Part shown: positions 1 through 6,290 of the stretch, piece by piece
Layout of the letters: each line of letters opens with the position of its first letter
How positions within the stretch are numbered: position 1 is the first letter of the stretch
From: Burkholderiales bacterium
GTDB lineage: Bacteria; Pseudomonadota; Gammaproteobacteria; Burkholderiales; Burkholderiaceae_E
Assembly (NCBI GenBank): GCA_020348765.1
Contig: CP070753.1
Span: 1,734,682 to 1,742,978, forward strand
Reading direction: 5' to 3'
Length of the DNA stretch: 8,297 bases
Notes under the pieces: generated by a model
Told to the model about the DNA's origin: nothing
Database searches by the model: none
The model's input: only the letters and a program-made list of their open reading frames with translations
Translations under genes and position numbers: made by a program

Positions 1-150
1 CTTGCCGCTGGGGTAGGGCAGCATCGAACAGGCGTAGAACTTGCCTTTCGGGAAGCGCGGGTCGTGCTCGATCGCGCGATAGGCGTCGGTGTCGGCCCAC
101 CGCGTCTGCGCGGCGGACTCCACGGCTCTGGCGTCGTACTTGTCTTGCAT
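1..150 (-). CDS. leuS: Leucyl-tRNA synthetase, N-terminal 50 residues (gene runs off the left edge)
   Basis: This is the start of the cytoplasmic class I synthetase that charges tRNA-Leu with leucine. The minus strand from the ATG at 150-148 reads MQDKYDARAVESAAQ, then a conserved TRW, and reaches FYACSMLPYPSGK at the window edge. In LeuS the next residues form the HIGH-type ATP-binding motif, so only the segment just before the catalytic core is present. The YACSMLPYPSGK wording is what I associate with betaproteobacterial LeuS. No clear Shine-Dalgarno sequence precedes the ATG. A GC hairpin (155-175) lies immediately upstream, and the stop codon of the TetR gene is 28 nt upstream on the same strand. 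Family assignment is firm; taxonomy is inference. Confidence 0.93.
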   Translation of the reverse strand, partial: MQDKYDARAVESAAQTRWADTDAYRAIEHDPRFPKGKFYACSMLPYPSGK

Positions 151-154
151 GATC

Positions 155-175
155 GGGCGGCCGAATAAACCGCCC
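155..175 (-). repeat. GC-rich inverted repeat between the TetR gene and leuS
   Basis: GGGCGG at 155-160 is perfectly complementary to CCGCCC at 170-175, with a 9-nt AT-rich loop. It starts 3 nt after the TetR stop codon and ends 4 nt before the leuS ATG (read on the minus strand), so it would mask the leuS translation-initiation region in a read-through transcript. No T-run follows it on either strand, so it does not look like a standard intrinsic terminator. It could be a weak terminator, a leader structure for leuS, or chance in GC-rich DNA. Confidence 0.4.
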
Positions 176-178
176 ATT

Positions 179-901
179 CTAACGTTGCGCGGGTGCGCCC
201 GTGCCGCCGGCAGCCGGCTCCGGTGCCCGCAACTGCTCCAGTACCGGCGGCAGCACGCGCGCGACGAAGGCTTCCAGCCCGTCGGTCGCGGCGCGCTCGA
301 ACTGCCCGTCGAGCGCCAGGTGCGCGAAGCCGTGCACGACCGACCAGTAAGCGATCAGCGAGGCATGGCCGCGTTCGTCGAGGCCCTCGTCGGGCGCGCA
401 GCCACGCAGCACACGGATCGCGTCCTCCAGTTCCCGATACGCGGCATTGGCGGCCGCCAGCATCGGGTCGTCTGGTCGCAGCACCGCACGCCGGAACATC
501 AGCAGGAAGCGGGCCCGGTTCGCGAGCGCGAAGCGTACGTAGCCGATGCCCAGGCCGCGCAGTCGGGCCAGCGGCTCGCGTCCAGCCGCCGTCGCACCGG
601 CACGCAGCGCTTCGGCCAGGCCGTCGAATCCCAGCTTGGCCACCGCGGTCAGCAGGCCGGCCGCATCGCCGAAATGATGTGAAGGCGCGGCCGGCGAGAC
701 GCCGGCGCGCCGGGCCGCCTCGCGCAGCGTGAAGCCGTCGACGCCGCGCTCGGCCAGGATTGCCTCGGTTGCGGCGATCAGTGCCGCGCGCAGCTCGCCG
801 TGGTGGTAGCCGTGCCGCGGTTGCGCGGCCGCTGCACTGCGCTGCTGGCCCGATGCGGGAGCGGGCCTGGACTTGCGGGCTCGAGTGTTCGTGTGGCGCA
901 T
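179..901 (-). CDS. TetR/AcrR-family transcriptional regulator with WHG-type C-terminal domain
   Basis: Predicted DNA-binding repressor of 240 aa. Residues 1-33 are a basic, Arg/Ala-rich tail. Residues about 34-90 are the TetR helix-turn-helix domain: HGELRAALI leads into a recognition segment FTLREAARRAGVSPAAPSHHF. The C-terminal ligand domain carries WSVVHGFAHLALDG (residues 186-199), the W/HG signature of the TetR WHG family (PF13305). I chose the ATG at 901-899, with a weak GGA 8 nt upstream. An in-frame TTG at 931 would add 10 residues, but it lies upstream of the transcript start implied by the -10 at 932-937. The gene is divergent from the ABA4-like gene, the usual arrangement for a TetR repressor and its target. 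The ligand cannot be predicted. The stop codon at 179-181 is close to leuS. Confidence 0.88.
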   Translation of the reverse strand: MRHTNTRARKSRPAPASGQQRSAAAAQPRHGYHHGELRAALIAATEAILAERGVDGFTLREAARRAGVSPAAPSHHFGDAAGLLTAVAKLGFDGLAEALRAGATAAGREPLARLRGLGIGYVRFALANRARFLLMFRRAVLRPDDPMLAAANAAYRELEDAIRVLRGCAPDEGLDERGHASLIAYWSVVHGFAHLALDGQFERAATDGLEAFVARVLPPVLEQLRAPEPAAGGTGAPAQR

Positions 902-917
902 CGGACGAATCCAAATC

Positions 918-946
918 TTGACGGTGTTCAAATTGTACCCTATTCT
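918..946 (+). promoter_or_regulatory. Sigma70-type promoter for the ABA4-like / membrane-protein pair
   Basis: TTGACG at 918-923 (5/6 to the -35 consensus), a 17-bp spacer, and TATTCT at 941-946 (4/6 to the -10 consensus). It sits in the only clearly AT-rich stretch of the left part of the window. Transcription would start near 953 and leave a leader of about 65 nt before the ATG at 1019. The promoter is overlapped by the dyad at 924-956, so a repressor bound there would block it. Confidence 0.65.
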
Positions 947-956
947 GTTTTAACAC
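924..956. promoter_or_regulatory. Candidate TetR operator (interrupted dyad, 33 bp)
   Basis: GTGTTCAAA at 924-932 and TTTTAACAC at 948-956 form inverted arms matching at 8 of 9 positions. The dyad is centred on base 940, with two further symmetric pairs inside (935/945 and 937/943). TGTT/AACA half-sites recur in smaller dyads at 946-955 and 952-960. The site covers the plus-strand promoter spacer and -10 and the minus-strand -10. Binding by the adjacent TetR protein is inference. The arms are about 24 bp apart, centre to centre, so either two dimers bind or one of the smaller dyads is the real site. Confidence 0.45.
932..937 (-). promoter_or_regulatory. Probable -10 element of the TetR gene promoter
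   Basis: The minus strand reads TACAAT (5/6 to TATAAT), placing a start site near 925 and the ATG at 901 about 24 nt into the transcript. No good -35 lies 16-18 bp upstream (AACAGT at 955-960 is the closest by spacing). The element lies inside the spacer of the divergent promoter and inside the candidate operator, which fits autoregulation. Confidence 0.4.
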
Positions 957-1018
957 TGTTTAGATTGGCTGGGGCCGCATCTGCGGCGCAGCTGCGAAGC
1001 ACCACGGAGACCCAACCG

Positions 1019-1459
1019 ATGCAATACGACTTCCCGCTTCTCTTCGCCGGCGGTTCGACGCTGGCCGCACTGGGATGGCTCGGGCTGGCGGTGTTGCCGC
1101 TCGTGCCGCGCTGGCGCCAGTCGATCCTGGTCGCAACCGGCATCGCGATTCCGCTGGTGCTGGCCGTCGTGTACACGGTCCTGGTCGCGCTCTGGATGCC
1201 GTTCGCCGAAGGCGGCTTCGGCTCGATCGGAGAGGTGCGGCGACTGTTCGCGGACGACGCACTGCTGGTGGCCGGCTGGCTGCACTATCTGGCATTCGAC
1301 CTGTTCGTCGGCACCTGGATCGTGCGCGAGGCCGAGCGCCTGAACGTGCGTCATGCAAGCCTGCTGCCGGCGCTGGCGCTGACCTTCCTGTTCGGTCCGG
1401 CCGGCCTGCTGCTGTTCTCGGCGCAGCGGATGCCGCTGCGCCGGCTGGCGGCCCGATGA
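1019..1459 (+). CDS. ABA4-like (DUF4281) integral membrane protein
   Basis: A 146-aa protein with four predicted membrane helices (about residues 6-30, 35-60, 80-103 and 113-134). The conserved block from GGFGSIGEVRRLF (65-77) through AGWLHYLAFDLFVGTWI (85-101) to FLFGPAGLLLF (123-133) is the signature of the ABA4-like family (PF14108). The plant founder is needed for neoxanthin formation; bacterial members have no settled role. The ATG at 1019 is preceded by GGAGA at 1006-1010 with 8-nt spacing. The reading frame stays open upstream to 800, but that part lies over the regulator and its control region. The gene is first behind the promoter at 918-946 and divergent from the TetR gene. No carotenoid gene is in view, so I do not assign a pigment function. 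Confidence 0.85.
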   Translation: MQYDFPLLFAGGSTLAALGWLGLAVLPLVPRWRQSILVATGIAIPLVLAVVYTVLVALWMPFAEGGFGSIGEVRRLFADDALLVAGWLHYLAFDLFVGTWIVREAERLNVRHASLLPALALTFLFGPAGLLLFSAQRMPLRRLAAR

Positions 1460-1601
1460 CCCGGGCGTCCAGCGCCGATCGCCGGCACAACGCGCTGCGG
1501 GTCCCCGCGTCACCCCCGCCGTCGAGCGCCAGGCCGCCCGAGACGCTTCGCGGCCGCGGGCTCGATTAAGAACCGACCAACCCAGCCAAGGAGTCGACAC
1601 G

Positions 1602-2513
1602 ATGTTCCGAACTTCCGCACCGAGCCTGACCAGCCCCGCGCGCGTGCAGGGCGCGATGATGCGCTCGCAGCCTCCCGACGAATCGCGCCACGGCGGCGCC
1701 TGGCGGCGTCATCTGCCTGGCGCCGGCCGGCGAGTCGCGGCAACGGTCCGCACGCTGCTCGAACGCAACCGGGCACTGACGGTCTTCGGCCTGGCGATGC
1801 TGGCGGCCATGGTGCCGACGCTGTTCGCACTCGGGCTCGATGCGCGCGAATTGCGCGGCGTCAGCGTCTGGGCGAAACCGCTCAAGTTCCTCGCGGCCCT
1901 CGGTCTGTTTGCCCTGACCATGGCCTGGTTCACCGGCTATGTCGACGCCGCCCAGCGCCGTGCCCGCGCGGTGCGAGTCACCACCTGGCTTCTGGTCGGC
2001 ACCGCCGGCTTCGAAATCGCGTACATCACGTTCCAGGCTGCGCTGGGCCAGGCCTCGCACTTCAATGTGACGACGCCGTTCCATGCGTTCATGTACTCGC
2101 TGATGGGCATCGGTGCGCTGCTTCTGACCGCGACCGCACCCCTGCTGGCCTGGCAGATCGCGCGCCACCCGGAGCGGACCATCGATCCGGTGCTGCGCGA
2201 GGGCGCTGTGATCGGCCTGGCACTCACGTTCGTGCTCGGTGCCGGCGTCGGCATGGTGCTGGGCGGGATGCAGCCGCCGGCCGGCCCAGGGCTTGCGCTG
2301 GTGGGCTGGTCGACCGTTGCCGGCGACCTGCGCCCGGCGCACTTCTTCGGCATCCATGCCCAGCAGATCGTGCCGCTGGCGGCATTCGCGGCCTTGCTGA
2401 TCGCGCCGATCCGGGCACGCGCGCTGCTGCGCGGCTTCGCCGTTGCCTATTCGGGCTTCACGGTCGCGGTGTTCGTGCAGGCGCTGGCCGGGCAGCCGCT
2501 CATCGCCTTGTAG
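1602..2513 (+). CDS. Conserved multi-pass membrane protein of unknown function
   Basis: A 303-aa protein. Residues 1-58 are polar and Arg-rich, with an internal start alternative at Met19/20. About seven hydrophobic helices follow (59-79, 93-112, 126-147, 161-183, 203-223, 250-270 and 278-297). The most distinctive segments are GQASHFN (149-155), HAFMYSLMG (161-169) and LVGWSTVAGDLRPAHFFG (233-250), followed by IHAQQIVPL. I recognise this pattern from unnamed hypothetical membrane proteins in other bacteria but know of no assigned function. Four histidines (153, 161, 247, 252) in or near helices could bind a metal or heme; this is speculation. A strong AAGGAG at 1588-1593 sits 8 nt before the ATG. 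The gene is 142 nt downstream of the ABA4-like gene with no convincing terminator between them, so probably in the same operon. Confidence 0.8.
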   Translation: MFRTSAPSLTSPARVQGAMMRSQPPDESRHGGAWRRHLPGAGRRVAATVRTLLERNRALTVFGLAMLAAMVPTLFALGLDARELRGVSVWAKPLKFLAALGLFALTMAWFTGYVDAAQRRARAVRVTTWLLVGTAGFEIAYITFQAALGQASHFNVTTPFHAFMYSLMGIGALLLTATAPLLAWQIARHPERTIDPVLREGAVIGLALTFVLGAGVGMVLGGMQPPAGPGLALVGWSTVAGDLRPAHFFGIHAQQIVPLAAFAALLIAPIRARALLRGFAVAYSGFTVAVFVQALAGQPLIAL

Positions 2514-2536
2514 CGGACGCGCCCGACGGCACCGGG

Positions 2537-2564
2537 CCGCCTGCGCGCCTTGCGCGGAAAGCGG
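2537..2564. terminator. Possible bidirectional hairpin between convergent genes
   Basis: CGCGC (2544-2548), loop CTT and GCGCG (2552-2556) form a 5-bp stem, with a second outer pairing CCGC (2537-2540) / GCGG (2561-2564). It lies in the 64-nt gap between the convergent ends of the membrane-protein gene and mshG, where a shared terminator is expected. There is no T-run, so intrinsic termination is doubtful. Confidence 0.25.
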
Positions 2565-2577
2565 CTCGCGCCGGCTG

Positions 2578-3816
2578 TCAGGCCCCGCCTCTGGACAGCG
2601 TCGCCTGGCCCAGGTCCCAGATCGGCAGGAACACGCCCAGCGCCAGCACCAGCACGACCATGCCGAGCACGGTGACCAGGATCGGCTCGATGGCCGAGGA
2701 CAGGCGCTGCACGTCATACTCGACATCCTGCTCGTAGAAGTCGGCCACGTGATCGAGCATCTCGTCCAGCGCACCGGATTCCTCGCCGACGGCGATCATC
2801 TGCAGCACCAGCGGCGTGAATGCCTCGGTACCCGCGCAGGCGCGCAGCAGGCTCTCGCCGCGATCGATGCCGCCGTGCACGCGCTCGAGCCGGCGCGCGA
2901 TGTACGCGTTGCCGACCGACTGGGCGACCAGCCCGATGCCCTGTGCGGCCGGCAGTCCGCTGCGCAGCGTCATGCCCAGGCTGCGCGCGAAGCGACCCAG
3001 CGCGGCATTGCGCAGGATGCGCCCGGCGACGGGCAGCGTCAGCGCGAACCGGTCCCAGGCCAGCAGGCCCGCGTCGGTGCGCCGCCAGCCCCGGAAGCCG
3101 AACACCGCGATCGCGACCGTCGCCAGCAGGGCCGGCCAGGCCACCGTGACGAACTCGGAAATGCCGATCAGGATTTGCGTGATCCAGGGCAGGTCGACGC
3201 GCATGCCGCGGTAGACCGACGCGAAGCGCGGAATCACGAACAGGTTCACGACCACCAGCGCGAGCAGCATCGCGGTGATCACGAAGCCCGGGTAGCGCAG
3301 CGCCGCCTGGACCCGTTCTCGCGTGCGCCGCTCGAACTCGAGCCAGTCGCCCAGCCGCTTCAGGACGTCGTCGAGCCGGCCGGTCTGCTCGCCGACCCGA
3401 ATCATCGCCAGGTACAGCGCCGGGAAATCCTTCGGGTGCCTGGCCAGCGCGGCCGAGAATTCGCGCCCCTGGTCGAGGCTCGACGTCAGCTGTTCCATCA
3501 GGCGCCCGAGCGCCGGGCGCGTGGCCGAATCCTTCATCGCGCCCAGCGCGCGCAGGATCGGCAGCCCCGCGCGCAGCAGCGCGTGCAGCTGGCGCGAGAA
3601 CATCTGCAGCTCGACCGAGGACAGGTGCCCGCGCTCGCCGAAGAGCCGGATGCCGCCGGCCGATCCCGACGCCTGCGCCTGTGCCGGCTCGATGCGCACC
3701 GGCGTGATGCCGCGGCCGAGCAGGGCGCTGGCTGCCGCCTCGGGCGAGCCGACATCGAGGGTGCCGCTGACCGACGCACCGGAGGCGTCGCGGCCGGAGT
3801 ACTCGTACGCGGGCAT
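2578..3816 (-). CDS. mshG: MSHA pilus inner-membrane platform protein MshG (GspF/PilC family)
   Basis: A 412-aa type II secretion F / PilC-type platform protein that couples the assembly ATPase to pilin polymerisation in the inner membrane. It opens with MPAYEYSGRDASG, the usual MshG/GspF start. Two homologous cytoplasmic T2SSF domains follow: about 70-190 (FSRQLHALLRAGLPI, then GEQTGRLDDVL) and about 270-390 (FARSLGMTLRSGLPA, then GEESGALDEML). Hydrophobic helices lie near 172-194, 217-240 and 382-402. The C-terminus VLVLALGVFLPIWDLGQA resembles MshG more than GspF. A GAGG at 3824-3827 precedes the ATG by 7 nt. The ATG overlaps the mshE stop (TGATG), so translation is probably coupled. It is the last gene of this minus-strand block; no mshF follows. 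Confidence 0.92.
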   Translation of the reverse strand: MPAYEYSGRDASGASVSGTLDVGSPEAAASALLGRGITPVRIEPAQAQASGSAGGIRLFGERGHLSSVELQMFSRQLHALLRAGLPILRALGAMKDSATRPALGRLMEQLTSSLDQGREFSAALARHPKDFPALYLAMIRVGEQTGRLDDVLKRLGDWLEFERRTRERVQAALRYPGFVITAMLLALVVVNLFVIPRFASVYRGMRVDLPWITQILIGISEFVTVAWPALLATVAIAVFGFRGWRRTDAGLLAWDRFALTLPVAGRILRNAALGRFARSLGMTLRSGLPAAQGIGLVAQSVGNAYIARRLERVHGGIDRGESLLRACAGTEAFTPLVLQMIAVGEESGALDEMLDHVADFYEQDVEYDVQRLSSAIEPILVTVLGMVVLVLALGVFLPIWDLGQATLSRGGA

Positions 3817-5531
3817 CAGTCGTCCTCGGCGGTGAGCGCGGACACGCGCATCGCCTCGTCCAGGTCGGTGATGCCGTCGCGCACCAGCCGTACCGCGTCA
3901 TGCGCGAGCGTGCGTCCGGCCAGTTGTTCGCGCGCACCGACCAGGAAGCCCTCGTCGTCGCCGCGTGCCAGCGCGTCGGTGAGCGCCCGGCTCAGTTCCA
4001 GCGACTCGTAGGCAGCGGCCCGGCCGTGGTAGCCGGTCTGGCCGCAATGCGGGCAGCCGGGCGCGGCCCGGGGGGTCAGGCGTGCGGCGTGCTCGGCACC
4101 GATCACCGAGTCGAGCCAGGCCAGCTCCTGTGGCGTCGGTGCCGCCGGTTTCCTGCACATCTCGCACAGGCGCCGCACCAGTCGCTGGGCGATCACCAGT
4201 TGCAGGGACGAGGCGAGCATGTAGCTGGGCACGCCCATGTCGGCCAGCCGGGCCGGCGTGCCGATGGCGCTGTTGGTGTGCAGCGTCGACAGCACCAGGT
4301 GGCCGGTCATCGCGGCGCGCACGCCGATCTCGGCAGTCTCCGAGTCGCGCATCTCTCCGACCATCACGACATCCGGATCGTGCCGCAGCACCGAGCGCAG
4401 CACCCGGGCGAACGTGAGCGCGATGCGCTCGTGCACCTGGATCTGGGTCACCCCCTTGAGCCGGTATTCGATCGGGTCCTCGACCGTGACCAGCTTGCGC
4501 GACTCGTTGCGCAGCTCGTCCAGCAGCCCGTACAGCGTCGTCGTCTTGCCCGAGCCGGTCGGCCCGGTGACCACGACCATTCCGTTCGGTCGCTCGATCG
4601 CGTGCCGCACCTGGCGCTCGACATGCGGCGGCATGCCCATGGCGTCGATACTCAGCAGGTTGCGCGCCGCATCCAGCAGGCGCACCACCACCGACTCGCC
4701 CCAGTGCGATGGCATGATCGAGATCCGCATGTCGACCGGGGTGCCGCGCACCGAGACCTCGAAGCGGCCGTCCTGCGGCATCCGCCTCTCGGAGATGTCC
4801 AGGTTCGAGATCAGCTTCAGGCGCAGCGCCAGCGCACTGGCGATCTCCGCATCGAACCGGGTGTGGGTGCGCAGTGCGCCGTCGACCCGGAACCGCACGG
4901 TGAGCCGACTCGATTCGGGCTCGAAATGGATGTCGGAGGCACGTGCGCGGACCGCGTCCTCGAACACGCCGCTGAGCAGGCGCGCCACCGGGGTCGAGTC
5001 GTCGCTGGCGCGCCCGGCGATCTGGGACAGCATCGAGGCGTCGGGTGCCAGGTCGGCCTTGAGCTCGCGCGCGATGTCGGTCAGGTCGTCGGCGCCCTGG
5101 TAGACGCGGTCGAGCGCGGCCAGCAGGTGCGACTCGGCCACCCCGTTCGGCTCGAGCGCGCTGTTCAGCACGCGCGCCAGCTCGTCATAGCCCTGCAGGT
5201 CGGTGGGGTCGGCCATGCCGATGCGCAACGCGCCATCGGCGCTCTCGCCCAGCACCAGGGCGCGGTGCCGCCTGGCCCGCTGCTCGGGCAGGCGCTGCGC
5301 CACACGGCGGTCGATCGGCTCGGTCCGGAGGTCGACGAAGCGGAGGCCGAGCTGCTCGGCGAGCATCCGCGCGAGCAGCAGCTCGTCGATCAGCCCGGAA
5401 TCGACCAGCACGCGCCCCAGCCGGCGGCCGCTGCGGCGCTGCTCGTCGAGCGCATGCTCGAGCTGCTCGGCGCTGAGCAGCCCGGCTTCGAGCAGCATCT
5501 CGCCGATTCGAATCCTGCGGGTTGGCTTCAT
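3816..5531 (-). CDS. mshE: MSHA pilus assembly ATPase MshE (GspE/PilB family) with N-terminal c-di-GMP-binding MshEN domain
   Basis: A 571-aa cytoplasmic hexameric ATPase that powers pilus extension. N-terminal MshEN: first 24-residue motif at 8-31 (R-I-G...L-L-E-A-G...Q), a 5-residue linker, and a second at 37-60 (R-L-G...L-V-D-S-G...Q), matching the published RLGxxLVxxGxI...Q pattern. T2SSE core: RASDIHFEP (198-205 region), RFRVDGAL (213-220), Walker A GPTGSGKT (323-330), Asp box VEDPIE (350-355), Walker B-like VVMVGEMRD (388-396) and His box LSTLHTN (414-420). The four-cysteine zinc motif is CEMC (456-459) with CPHC (493-496). I chose the ATG at 5531-5529 because MshEN begins 8 residues later. 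No Shine-Dalgarno sequence is evident. The frame is open far upstream but has no start codon close to this one and runs antisense through mshC. Co-transcribed with mshG. Confidence 0.95.
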   Translation of the reverse strand: MKPTRRIRIGEMLLEAGLLSAEQLEHALDEQRRSGRRLGRVLVDSGLIDELLLARMLAEQLGLRFVDLRTEPIDRRVAQRLPEQRARRHRALVLGESADGALRIGMADPTDLQGYDELARVLNSALEPNGVAESHLLAALDRVYQGADDLTDIARELKADLAPDASMLSQIAGRASDDSTPVARLLSGVFEDAVRARASDIHFEPESSRLTVRFRVDGALRTHTRFDAEIASALALRLKLISNLDISERRMPQDGRFEVSVRGTPVDMRISIMPSHWGESVVVRLLDAARNLLSIDAMGMPPHVERQVRHAIERPNGMVVVTGPTGSGKTTTLYGLLDELRNESRKLVTVEDPIEYRLKGVTQIQVHERIALTFARVLRSVLRHDPDVVMVGEMRDSETAEIGVRAAMTGHLVLSTLHTNSAIGTPARLADMGVPSYMLASSLQLVIAQRLVRRLCEMCRKPAAPTPQELAWLDSVIGAEHAARLTPRAAPGCPHCGQTGYHGRAAAYESLELSRALTDALARGDDEGFLVGAREQLAGRTLAHDAVRLVRDGITDLDEAMRVSALTAEDD

Positions 5532-5810
5532 CGGTGGACAGACTGTGACGAGGATCGACTCTAGGGGCGGTGCGCGCCACTCGGACCCGCAATAAGAGGG
5601 TCTGCCGCCCACCTTTTTGCACCGCCGTGCTCGGCCCGGATGCGCTGCAATCGTCGCCATATGCAAGCCCGCTGCAGCAGACGAAGATCCGCTTCGCCGC
5701 ACGGCCCGCGTGCGCGCGCACGGTACGCGCCGGATGGCGCGTGCTCGCGCGCGTCCGGCTGGCGCGGGCGAGGCCGCGGCGATGCCGCCGGTGTCGACGC
5801 AGGGCGCAGC
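5532..5810. promoter_or_regulatory. Divergent mshE / mshC intergenic control region
   Basis: A 279-nt region between the start codons of mshE (minus) and mshC (plus); both pilus blocks must be started from here or from within a gene. I found no convincing sigma70 pair on either strand. The most AT-rich pieces are around 5591-5597 and 5613-5620 (AATAAGA, CTTTTTGC) and CATATGC near 5658. A sigma54-type reading of the second piece was weak. The mshC-proximal half is very GC-rich and contains the palindrome at 5709-5722. Confidence 0.5.
5709..5722. repeat. Perfect 14-bp palindrome in the mshC leader
   Basis: CGTGCGCGCGCACG is identical to its reverse complement. An imperfect GC hairpin (arms near 5732-5740 and 5748-5756) follows just downstream. 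It could be a regulator site or RNA structure, but alternating CG runs are common in DNA this rich in G+C. Confidence 0.35.
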
Positions 5811-6290
5811 GTGCGCGGCTTCACGGTCGTCGAGCTGGTGGTCGCGCTGGCGCTGGTCGGCATCCTGACCTTCGTCGCCTTGTCGCGCACCGGGTCGACC
5901 GATGCGTTCGCGCAGCAGGCGGCCGGCAACGAGCTGGCGGCGGCGATGCGCCACGCGCAGAAGACCGCGGTGGCACGCCGCGCCGCGGTCTACGTGCGCA
6001 TCGATACCGTGGCCGGCTCGGTGCGCTTCTGCCTGGACGCAGCGCCGACCTGCGCGCAGCCGGTGCTGCAGCCCGGATCGACCGACCCGCTGCGCTTCGA
6101 CGCAGCCGCCGGGGTCGCGCTGGCGCTGAACCCCTCGACGGCCACGGTGATCGTTTTCGACGGCCTGGGCCGGGTGCCCGGGACCAGCGTACAGGTCGTC
6201 GACCTGACGCTGGCCGGAAGCGCTGGCTCGGCCGCCGTGCGCACCTGGACCCAGACCGGGCTCACGGAGGCATCGTGGACCGGGTCCTGA
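5811..6290 (+). CDS. mshC: MSHA minor pilin MshC (GspH/FimT-type pseudopilin)
   Basis: A 159-aa type IV prepilin. With the GTG at 5811 the leader is only MRG, cleaved before Phe4. The mature protein starts FTVVELVVALALVGIL with Glu at +5, the standard prepilin-peptidase and assembly signature. AGGG at 5801-5804 lies 6 nt upstream of this GTG. The only other in-frame starts (ATG at 5640 or 5661) would give leaders of over 50 residues rich in Arg, which is unlikely. The GspH-like globular part includes NELAAAMRHAQKTAVARRAAV (40-60) and VIVFDGLGRV (113-122), and two cysteines (74 and 81) could form a small disulfide loop. It overlaps mshD by 16 nt and is the first gene of the plus-strand pilus operon. 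Confidence 0.85.
   Translation: MRGFTVVELVVALALVGILTFVALSRTGSTDAFAQQAAGNELAAAMRHAQKTAVARRAAVYVRIDTVAGSVRFCLDAAPTCAQPVLQPGSTDPLRFDAAAGVALALNPSTATVIVFDGLGRVPGTSVQVVDLTLAGSAGSAAVRTWTQTGLTEASWTGS

Noticed and set aside
800..1018. Upstream extension of the ABA4-like gene
   Set aside because: It would run through the promoter and antisense to the TetR gene. The ATG at 1019 has a good ribosome site and fits the family length.
1460..1601. Possible small gene or terminator between the two membrane-protein genes
   Set aside because: No stem with a T-run and no start with a ribosome site; it appears to be a plain intergenic spacer within the operon.
2443..4011. Plus-strand open frame of over 500 codons antisense to mshG
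   Set aside because: Low-complexity composition and no motif; mshG is clearly the real gene.
3900..5564. Long plus-strand open frame (over 550 codons) antisense to mshE
   Set aside because: It is rich in Arg, Gln and His and has no recognisable domain. mshE on the other strand carries all catalytic motifs, so this is a GC-bias shadow.
5603..5621. Sigma54-like promoter reading near CTTTTTGCA upstream of mshC
   Set aside because: The -12 part (TTGCA) fits, but the -24 part matches only 2 of 7 positions and lacks the GG.
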